Assembly: GCF_000003815.2 (NCBI RefSeq) | Contig: NC_049992.1 | Location: 11,236,753 to 11,300,752, forward strand | DNA: 64,000 bases | Direction of reading: 5' to 3' | From: Branchiostoma floridae | Taxonomy: Eukaryota; Chordata; Leptocardii; Amphioxiformes; Branchiostomatidae | Shown here: one piece after another, positions 61,090-64,000 of the stretch | Layout of the letters: the number at the start of each line of letters is the position of its first letter | Numbering within the stretch: position 1 is the first letter of the stretch | Notes under the pieces: model-generated | What the model saw: only the letters and a program-made list of their open reading frames with translations | Told to the model about the DNA's origin: nothing | The model's database searches: none | Made by a program: the position numbers and the translations under genes

Positions 61090-63930
61090 CGCGCGCGTGT
61101 GTGTAAACATGCTAGTAATTTGATGTTTTAATATGGGTTTAAAAGTTTTTAACCCAGCATTGTGACTGCATACCTCGTCAAGCAAAATTCGGCTGTGTGT
61201 GTAAATATGCACAAGGGATTTAATATTTTGCTATGGGTTTTAAAGTTTCTATCACAGCAGGAAGGCTGTATACCATCCAAGCAAAACTTTGGCTGTCAGA
61301 GGCCCTGTGACGTCCTGATCAAGCAAACCATATCCATCTTCCCATGCGGCGACGGTTTGGCGCTAATGGTTCTTCCTACACTGCACAGCCACTAATCTAA
61401 ACTTCAACGTGGCATTTCGGCTTTCGGAAAGAATGGCCGAGGTTGCCGATCTAGCAATGCCTGTCTGTCTGCCTGCAAGATTACGTTTAATGTAAAACAT
61501 TGAGAGCCTTGAATGTATAATTTATAAGGTATATTAGAATTAGAAGGTTGCTTGAATAATGGAATGCGGAATTCCAAGAATATCGCCAGAACTAGACAGC
61601 AGTAAACAGAAGCCTGACCATACGAGGACAGACAGCCACATTTTTTCAATCAGACGACTAAAAAGCAGCCGCATGTACCTGCACGTTCCAGACACATTAT
61701 GCTTTTCGTGTTTATGAGTTCTGACGCATCAAACTTGAACCAAAGAGACCCTGTAAAATTGAAGAGGAAAACAAGGACAAAGGTGGTCGTAAACGTAGAC
61801 AAATCATTTTTCAATTTTCATCCAGTGTATAATTTGACTCCCCCTTTGACATTCTTAACGTCTGTGAGGGTGTTCCTCGCCAGTATCCAAAAATCGATCG
61901 GTACTGCACTTCGTTAATGTTTCTGCCATATTGCAGACTATTGGCATCGCCATGGAAATGATATAAATCACGTTCCCTTCATGCGTGTTAGGTTAGGGCT
62001 AACCATTTATATTGTCACCCGCAGATCACAAGGGGATAATTCGACTGTTACTGAAGTAGGAGGCCCACCCTTTCGGGTCACACACCGTGTCTTAACTAAT
62101 TAAGTTCCCTCCTATATTAATGATGTATCGGCTGAGTTCGCGCCGATCTCTATGCTCTGTGGCCTCTCACAATATGCTGAAGCAGAGATGGATTACGCCA
62201 TCCAAATGGCAGAGGAATTCATTTGTACGGGAATATTACAGAATATTTCATCTTCAAAACCATGCGACCTTTGGGTGCCAATACGCGATGGGGACACACA
62301 GCATATTGAAGTCAACGCCATCGATTTGTGAAGGCTAGATAACATACATTATTGGAAATAGTAAAAGCAGCGGCGAGCTATACAACGAAATATTCTCATT
62401 GTAAAATGTCGCGTTTTTACTAGACTTAGGTGTGCAGAGAAAGCGCAGAAAATGGATGAGTTGGATTTTGTATTACGTCGCCACCTTGACTTTGTACTTG
62501 ACTGTGAAATATTCTGGGGAACAGTTAATGTACCATGACAGCCGCAGACTTCCTCATCTTACAGCTTAGCGATCTTACGAATTTGTCATGCGTTCTTTTG
62601 CCGATGAGGACTTCTGCGGGAGATGATTTAGAAACTTCTGCGGTAAAGATGGTCCCTTAGAAACTGGTGTAGCCTTGCTATTTAATAAAGAAGTAGTGAT
62701 GCATTTGGTATATGTGTGCAAGACTTGACTCTAAAATCGGCAGCAAAAATAATGACAAGACTTTTTTCACAGACGATATGTGTTGCATTTGAGCAATAGT
62801 TCTGTAGCGACAGTCCATCATACAAACGAATCGTTGCCTGAATTGTTCTACAGGGACCCAATCCCTCTTGCAGAAAATAGAAGTCGCGTTGTAATCTTAA
62901 CGAGAAATGATGAATACCACTCTGCGGTACGGCCCATATATCTTCCTAGTTCATACGGTCACAAGAATGTGTCGGGATCATTGCAGCAAAACGATCGTTC
63001 CGCGGGAAACTAGGCTGTATGCCATCGATTTAGACTTTCAAGACGCGGCCCAGATCTGATTTCTTCCCGCGGAGAAAATAGACCACCTGTAGCCGTCCCG
63101 ACGGAACATGTCTTGGATATCTGGTGTCGGTAGGGAATGCCTTACACGGTGTACAGTAGCCTCAAGTGTTGCTACTCCATACGGAGACTTATCAGCTGGC
63201 GAGCTGCCTGCCACTCCTCTTACCTCCATGAGTAATGGACCAAGTCCAGTTCCTTTACAGTAATGCATTAATTCATTTATCATGTTGGGTTATCAGTTTC
63301 CTCCGGGGAGAGGCGTAGATAGGTACCCGTACACTTCACAGAAGGGTATATACTTGTAATGAGAGTGAGTAGTAAAGGGAACTTAGAAAGGACACGTACT
63401 TAAGTCGGTCGATCGTAGAGAGGCTTACAGGAAAATGGACTGCAGTTAGAAGTGCGTTAGAAATGGCGCCTTGGCAAGCTCACCCCAGGGATGGTGGTCT
63501 TTGACCGCTTATAGATCTTCACCAAATGCGTCTGGTATAATGTAAGAAACTTGGAATTGATTTGAAACTCTTGTGAAAGTATGACTTCTGTTGTCATGAT
63601 GTTCGTACACATTATCTACATGTTTGATTATGTTAAGTACTGTATGCTTGCCAAATACATTATCGTGAAGTTTATAGTTGCAAAGTTTGGGTGATACCTG
63701 TAAGTCTTCTTCACACAGATCCTTCATCCCTTTACAGACAAACTGGACATCCTGCATTGCGGAGATTGGTGAGAAATCCAGCTTGAGGTTGCTGCCACTC
63801 TTGCTTTCAATCATGATGTGATAGTCCAGGTTAGTGGAAGCCTGTTGAGGTGCCTGTCTGAAGCTACCACATTTCTCAGTCACTGAAATCGTTGAGTTTT
63901 CGATCAAAAGATGAGAGAAGTCTTGGCAAT
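33364..63930 (-). CDS. Mosaic GPCR: CUB-CUB-CTLD-CTLD-LRR-7TM-pseudokinase (5' end outside window)
   Basis: Seventeen exons on the minus strand: 63930-63698, 60812-60647, 59726-59337, 57311-57020, 55042-54867, 54572-54237, 53857-53752, 53166-53098, 43658-43587, 39541-39470, 38832-38761, 38547-37472, 35890-35781, 34590-34466, 34122-33954 and 33528-33364 are coding and phase-compatible at all junctions (16 listed; further upstream exons must exist). Total 3,629 nt, 1,209 residues to the TAG. Order: two CUB domains, two C-type lectin domains, an LRRNT cap, four LRRs one per exon, a cysteine hinge, a rhodopsin-family 7TM in one exon, and a kinase-like tail. LRR plus 7TM matches LGR/RXFP and molluscan GRL101-like receptors. 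A plasma-membrane receptor with matrix- or glycan-binding ectodomain is inferred. The tail link rests on phase match and proximity. No signal peptide is in view. Confidence 0.75.
33954..34122 (-). CDS. Exon: kinase-like hinge and catalytic-loop region
   Basis: VLYTVYENCKLKEVI looks like the hinge. ALHFLHQENIALGKLTLDGV then LVEK corresponds to the 'ALxFLHxxxIxHRDLxxxNVLL' helix E and catalytic loop. The HRD triad is replaced by ALG and the loop Asn by Gly, so the catalytic base is absent: a pseudokinase pattern. Phase 2 start, phase 0 end. Confidence 0.75.
34466..34590 (-). CDS. Exon: kinase-like N-lobe with helix C
   Basis: STVLVEGSATQEMSVLRRIG then ESGGHQNIVRQ. The E-M-x-x-L-x-x-I-G...G-G-H-x-N-I-V string is the helix-C/beta-4 signature of protein kinases (helix-C Glu followed by hxNIV). 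Phase 0 start, phase 2 end. Confidence 0.7.
35613..35722. mobile_element. ~108-bp hairpin MITE
   Basis: AGCCTGGTATCCATCCG and CGGCTGGATACCAGGCT are inverted, extending inward through AATATAGC(T)CCC / GGGGGCTATATT and AGTCTCTTC / GAAGAGAC. Lies in the intron between the kinase-like exons at 34466-34590 and 35781-35890. Confidence 0.8.
35781..35890 (-). CDS. Exon: start of kinase-like cytoplasmic domain
   Basis: 36 codons, SDQTEEKQAIKAYLQCLSVD then ETNFVVKLILQFRSY. Enters in phase 1, which matches the 7TM exon end, and leaves in phase 0. The VVKLI segment may be the strand that normally holds the ATP-anchoring Lys. No glycine-rich loop is seen, so either it is lost or an exon between 35891 and 37471 is missed. 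Confidence 0.5.
37472..38547 (-). CDS. Exon: cysteine hinge and rhodopsin-family 7TM domain
   Basis: Starts with DDDIICCLAPRVNVC and HLIASNVLRITTWVLGLLSI, the Cys hinge and TM1 entry of LGR/RXFP-type receptors. TM1 has GNPTV (GN motif), TM2 LCNLAVADFCTGLYLL (LAxAD motif), TM3 starts at the Cys of MCASAAVVFTFSK. The TM3 end reads MLENH where most members have (D/E)R-aromatic; TM6 has LCW without the usual Pro; TM7 ends AGIDPFIHL instead of NPxxY. Fold and subfamily are clear, but the activation microswitches are non-canonical. A strong donor (AATG|GTAAGC) 32 bp before the ORF stop shows that the coding region continues. Confidence 0.92.
38761..38832 (-). CDS. Exon: LRR 4
   Basis: 72-nt exon, DVSGNNIDKYDRDVFDHMKN then LRL. 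24-residue LRR, phase 2 on both sides, directly before the 7TM exon. Confidence 0.88.
39148..39247. other. Assembly gap (N), 100 bases
   Basis: A 100-base gap between LRR3 and LRR4. A 72-nt LRR exon could be hidden here, because a phase-2/phase-2 exon would not disturb the frame. Confidence 0.9.
39470..39541 (-). CDS. Exon: LRR 3
   Basis: 72-nt exon, NLSGNLITALRSSSFSGLEK then LQV. 24-residue LRR, phase 2 on both sides, strong GTAAGT donor and TTTCCAG acceptor. Confidence 0.88.
39692..39772. repeat. (GT)n microsatellite
   Basis: Imperfect GT run in the intron upstream of LRR3. Other GT runs in this gene are at 54165-54227 and 61042-61105. The His/Thr-rich ORFs there are artefacts. Confidence 0.9.
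40711..41285. repeat. ~130-bp direct repeat flanking a MITE
   Basis: 40711-40845 and 41153-41285 share GATCAGCAGCGTAGTGCGGG, TCGTCCCAATTCATTG and TTGTGTAGATTTGTATTTTT. The MITE at 40869-41080 lies between them, so a tandem segment has been interrupted by the insertion or duplicated next to it. Confidence 0.75.
40869..41080. mobile_element. Complete TACTGTAAATGC MITE (212 bp)
   Basis: Ends TACTGTAAATGCAG and GCATTTACAGTA are inverted. The interior repeats ACCGCGAACTTAAATCCACC and GCGGTGGATTAATG blocks in both orientations. Two other copies lie at 45584-45752 (169 bp) and 3081-3138 (partial). Confidence 0.88.
41286..43586. other. Intron between LRR2 and LRR3, remaining part
   Basis: Apart from the debris at 42440-43015 I see no exon, repeat or RNA gene. 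Confidence 0.5.
42440..43015. other. Coding-like debris in the LRR2-LRR3 intron
   Basis: Minus strand 42577-42690 contains IPLANITSFVTFDATLIQMD; a related text IPLANITSLVTFD is at 53598-53690, also in an intron of this gene. On the plus strand 42772-43011 reads GLELLRPDQSTMHFAADCLI and SPFVNAQKRQHFIDFLPETP to a stop. Neither has splice signals in a usable phase. Probably repeat or gene fragments of unknown origin. Confidence 0.3.
43587..43658 (-). CDS. Exon: LRR 2
   Basis: 72-nt exon, DLSNNSIQQLPENAFGTLHT then LLL. Textbook 24-residue LRR (L-S-x-N-x-I-x-x-L-P-x-x-A-F-x-x-L). Phase 2 on both sides. Separated from LRR1 by a 9.4-kb intron that holds the long-TIR transposon. Confidence 0.9.
44738..45440. 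repeat. Left long terminal inverted repeat
   Basis: Inverse of 50993-51706. The 64-aa ORF in it is identical in the other arm only because the arms are copies, so it is not called a gene. Confidence 0.9.
45584..45752. mobile_element. TACTGTAAATGC MITE nested in the transposon
   Basis: Ends TACTGTAAATGCAG and GTATTTACAGTA, flanked by TA. Same family as 40869-41080, inserted between the left TIR and the transposase ORF, so it is younger than the host element or has been carried with it. Confidence 0.85.
46752..50285 (+). CDS. DDE-type transposase of a TTAA-targeting element
   Basis: Uninterrupted 1,177 codons. N-terminal Cys/His clusters (CPKHRYDL...CAHPEH, CNPCRKR) may bind zinc, followed by a low-complexity Ser/Thr/Gln linker (~160-260). 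Residues ~400-640 hold the conserved core before the catalytic region. Candidate catalytic acids are D666 (IVMDWAMKFLP), D750 (LRSDNAGCYHC) and D782 or a later acid (DFSDPQAGKDICDRK). A C2H2 finger spans 924-948 (C-x4-C-x12-H-x5-H). An AG acceptor (TTCTTGCAG) lies just before the second Met (MSCSFGS), so translation may start there after a 5' intron. Assigned as the element's transposase because it is the only ORF between matching TIRs. Superfamily uncertain (Sola3-, Kolobok- or piggyBac-related). Base composition is more GC-rich than the flanks. Confidence 0.85.
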   Translation: MRFYVLAANMSCSFGSPDSECGLSRYYPEDISVIPLSACNKDVTNYLATLGLSGRGHGQTDLSEQDLILNRSGRFGLSEEEKNNLTVCPKHRYDLTTRWTGGRRNTCAHPEHVGRKTALKEPRRVPMFLSTQMYRTYNTVVPVGSAMCNPCRKRAVKDAERDVERPTGSQDLSSDQPGPSSYPQSTMGPPSQPVGTAASTSTALKATSQVSSSESSSVISETPIVETTFESQSSSTSEGEANISTWVDEQHQQEQNREALNKAVDQITEGRISPLRSSLNTPWEEVTERQRNYYLKKTREVMSATMSVIAPGQESDLWRSLVQAPPLYEEPPAKKKMWDQQMVQTLVKAYQEADTWQTRQQILSLFADDYTKDELQELIPGLSKWRIDQARAHASESGPGKPVQQQPIYRTRLNPVKTDHFLAFLTQLHLLQDVVYGTKTMKLDSGEVITIPAAIRTIIPSRIIQQYSQYCTSANFQPLPDRTLFKIIEVCAARQQKSLQGLDYISTEGAEAFDAMCSVVDSLVQNGASADWAKTVTHKLKEGKRYFKTEYKTHVKLEDRCGDHCIAFALSEKGKETLSVRCNHSHEIACERCSEIDSSLLEVQKMIEEEGLLTEEHKSRLCFTFEQSSSAIYSWKSHLLRAVNQDLAKQSALQQLDTKSALIVMDWAMKFLPLKYREQMTDFFGKRGRSWHVSAVITKGDEGKYDVECFVHIFNNCRQDWSAVCAILQSVLQTIKSENPSLTNVFLRSDNAGCYHCAPLILSLPAIGKKTGISVLRFDFSDPQAGKDICDRKIASMKTHIRRYVNEKHDVLTAEHMKEALESHGGVKGCRIAVAQTDEANKEQARQKWEGVKSWNNFMFETDEDIRVWKAFGVGVGEVVTFATVPQTHDLPTLTITAPFGPPQSHTSHITTSAGGTKSALFCCPEPGCVAAFSSANKLEDHMDVGEHCKELERESTYDKIRKQWAQAVTGIAHGPGLASQSLGEGSGVGVGGSARVVNEGWAIRTVKGGQRMSDKMKTYLTDIFNQGAKSGQKADAVQVAHEMQHVKGADGKLLFQPNEWRTAKQITSYFARLSAAQRQKESTESENTDMEAIDEESEWQELRKTVYTSIDYSHPVMFEDINLCELAKTKGLKSLKLKQLKCISDHFHLPITGSMARKVSFIQALENILSTCTCAS
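50993..51706. repeat. Right long terminal inverted repeat
   Basis: Inverse of 44738-45440; ends TCGTGCAATGACTC before TTAA. Confidence 0.9.
51711..53097. other. Intron sequence right of the transposon
   Basis: AT-rich, without ORFs of note or recognised repeats. A short palindrome GTATCACCTTCATGAGGTGTGATAC is at about 53056-53080. Confidence 0.5.
53098..53166 (-). CDS. Exon: LRR 1
   Basis: 69-nt exon, LLGSNRLNFTAQSFTSWHLL then SS(L). One 23-residue repeat with the L-x-x-N-x-L..F...S-F-x-x-x-x-x-L pattern. Phase 2 at both sides. Confidence 0.75.
53752..53857 (-). CDS. Exon: LRR N-terminal cap (LRRNT)
   Basis: TCPVVCSCLEDTVSCVQKGL followed by EQLPDMIHKTTRKL. The Cys pattern C-P-x-x-C-x-C-x6-C and the G-L-x-x-L-P-x-x-I tail are the classic LRRNT cap. 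Starts in phase 1 (after the CTLD2 exon) and ends CT|GTATGT in phase 2, the phase of every LRR exon that follows. Confidence 0.85.
54165..54227. repeat. (GT)n microsatellite beside the CTLD2 donor
   Basis: GT run only about 4 bp from the donor region of exon 54237-54572. The GU-rich RNA strand is antisense to the gene, so the transcript carries a CA run, which may act as an intronic splicing element. Confidence 0.85.
54237..54572 (-). CDS. Exon: C-type lectin-like domain 2
   Basis: GCDEGWTLVGSTCLKLYRLK opens it, followed by DDKCTDVGGTVVLVNHTDKL and ATTECYRRVPTHVLCSMQK. The W-x-L-x-G-x-x-C-L-K start, the D-K-C-x-x-x-G-G-x-V-V-L helix/strand and the C...V-L-C end fit a divergent CTLD held in a single exon. 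It lacks the WxDG and WND signatures. The phase-1 join to the preceding exon gives ARG-CDEGW. Confidence 0.65.
54867..55042 (-). CDS. Exon: second part of C-type lectin domain 1
   Basis: FTRWQGRPPEPTGQGKAART then C, and WYPVPCDYPRAGRNFICKAG. The W...E-P...C...W...C...F-I-C-K order closes the lectin fold. An E-P dipeptide is present at the QPD/EPN sugar-contact site (EPT here) but the WND calcium motif is replaced by RWYPV, so canonical Ca-dependent sugar binding is doubtful. Confidence 0.85.
55500..56500. other. Coding-like debris in the CTLD1 intron
   Basis: Plus-strand frames read QGFVSYLVAGVAGDLWGLAY (55561-55776) and MVHVHYADCSDPSNADLLGE (56164-56499); minus-strand frames over 55657-56050 are also rather open, with stops. 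No family recognised and no splice-compatible phases. Possibly a decayed gene copy. Confidence 0.25.
56690..56870. mobile_element. ~180-bp hairpin MITE
   Basis: AATCTCCAAGCAGATCTTGC and its complement form the ends. The arms continue through ATAAGACGGTAT, TATCATAAGCTGGGG and GGCAGAGGAGT to a perfectly palindromic centre GGCCACGCGTGGCC. Flanked by TTTAACT and TTTAAAC. Confidence 0.88.
57020..57311 (-). CDS. Exon: first part of C-type lectin domain 1
   Basis: CEPGFTHYRGNCYQVLASQV, then WWESAQQRCSDMGATLASIT and FIGLRSKGTSGTYAWVDGSD. These are standard CTLD landmarks: C-x-x-G-F/W-x-x-x-x-x-x-C-Y, W-x-x-A-x-x-x-C, G-A-x-L-A-S-I, F-I-G-L and W-x-D-G-S. Phase 1 start, phase 2 end. Phase 1 joins the CUB2 exon. 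Confidence 0.9.
57312..59336. other. Intron between CUB2 and CTLD1
   Basis: No repeat, exon or RNA gene recognised. Confidence 0.5.
59337..59726 (-). CDS. Exon: CUB domain 2 (complete)
   Basis: 129 codons. CGPRVNLDASCGTIFSPTNS opens the domain, followed by CEWLVTSPLGQSILMFFQPI, DVDDYVTILEGA, LSTTNQVLIKLSKG and RFVAHYW. These are the strand and Cys landmarks of CUB (C-G-T-I-x-S-P, C-x-W-x-I/V, D-Y-V-x-I-x-E-G, F-x-A-x-Y). Phase 1 at both ends, as usual for shuffled extracellular domains. Confidence 0.85.
59988..60582. mobile_element. Two neighbouring 'CTTCACACG' inverted-repeat elements
   Basis: 60106-60582 has ends CCCCTTCACACGAGA and TCTCGTGTGAAGGGGG, with inner arms GAATGAGCCGGAATGCCGTC and its complement. 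Its interior is an array of short 'aGAATg' / 'cATTCg' words (for example CGAATGC, TTAGAATAC). 59990-60103 begins GGGCCTTCACACGGAA and ends GAATGGGCCTT, apparently a shorter relative. Non-coding. Confidence 0.8.
60647..60812 (-). CDS. Exon: second half of CUB domain 1
   Basis: Starts VYDQSGDSPLLIYSYCRDAR in phase 0 and ends FFFSFRET(G) in phase 1. The 'V-Y-D ... L-I-Y-S-Y-C ... V-V-Y-R-S ... F-F-F-S-F' order is the typical second half of CUB (D-G, C, then the final F-x-F strand). Confidence 0.7.
61042..61270. repeat. (GT)n microsatellite followed by a ~107-bp tandem duplication
   Basis: After the GT run, TGTGTGTAAACATGC...TTTTAATATGGGTTTAAAAG recurs as TGTGTGTAAATATGC...TATGGGTTTTAAAG, each followed by GCATACC / GTATACC and CAAGCAAAA blocks. 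Confidence 0.75.
61271..63697. other. Rest of the intron inside CUB1
   Basis: No exon with matching phase found. The ORF at 63038-63283 (minus) has no domain pattern. Confidence 0.45.
63698..63930 (-). CDS. Exon: first half of CUB domain 1
   Basis: Begins after TTTTTTTCAG in phase 1, ends CTTACAG|GTATCA in phase 0. Encodes DCQDFSHLLIENSTISVTEK, then a CGSFRQ...LDYHIMIES and LKLDFSPISAMQDVQFVCKG segment ending CEEDLQ. The alternation of beta-strand text and the L-x-F-x-x-I pattern fit a CUB domain; paired with the exon at 60647-60812. Confidence 0.65.
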
Positions 63931-64000
63931 CTGAAAAAAAGTGATTGACGGATGTAAAATGTGGTGTTGTGTGGTGATATATATAACAGGATAAACAAGT

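Noticed and set aside
63038-63283. 81-aa minus-strand ORF inside the CUB1 intron
   Set aside because: Exon would interrupt the CUB1 phase-0 join and shows no CUB features.
1-64000. CRISPR arrays, operons, ribosome binding sites, rRNA or tRNA genes
   Set aside because: Nothing of this kind was seen; intron-containing genes mark the sequence as eukaryotic. I could not run a tRNA scan, so a tRNA could have been missed.

Overview
The window looks like an animal nuclear genome, most likely a lancelet (Branchiostoma). The basis is short phase-matched exons with GT/AG signals, several kinds of small hairpin transposable elements, metazoan domain sets (RHIM-like tail, GT29 sialyltransferases, prohibitin-2, CUB/C-type lectin/LRR/7TM receptor) and assembly gaps (2274-3080, 27148-27247, 39148-39247). 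The species is inferred from repeat style and gene content, not from a search.

Layout. 1-3976, plus strand: the 3' half of a single-pass membrane protein gene with a Thr/Ser-rich stalk, one transmembrane helix and a cytoplasmic tail ending in a RHIM-like amyloid motif. 3977-11150: no convincing gene; it holds a 163-bp tandem array followed by a doubled ~0.7-kb unit. 11151-18696, minus strand: two tandem four-exon ST8Sia-type sialyltransferase genes with identical intron phases. 18697-21049: a hairpin MITE and a short tandem repeat. 21050-26580, minus strand: a complete ten-coding-exon prohibitin-2 gene. One intron has AT-AC (U12-type) ends and its donor site has been tandemly duplicated; intron 1 holds a decayed MULE-like transposase. 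26581-33055: repeats and MITEs with no gene recognised.

33364-63930, minus strand, running off the right edge: 17 exons whose phases all join into one open frame of 1,209 residues. It encodes CUB-CUB-CTLD-CTLD-LRRNT-LRR(x4)-7TM followed by a degenerate protein-kinase-like domain, i.e. a mosaic adhesion-type rhodopsin-family GPCR apparently fused to a pseudokinase. The intron between LRR1 and LRR2 carries a 6,969-bp DNA transposon with ~0.7-kb terminal inverted repeats, TTAA target duplications and an intact 1,177-aa DDE-type transposase ORF with a C2H2 finger.

The genes share no pathway. The most notable items are the RHIM-tailed membrane protein, the GPCR-pseudokinase mosaic, the U12 intron with duplicated donor, and the long-TIR transposon.
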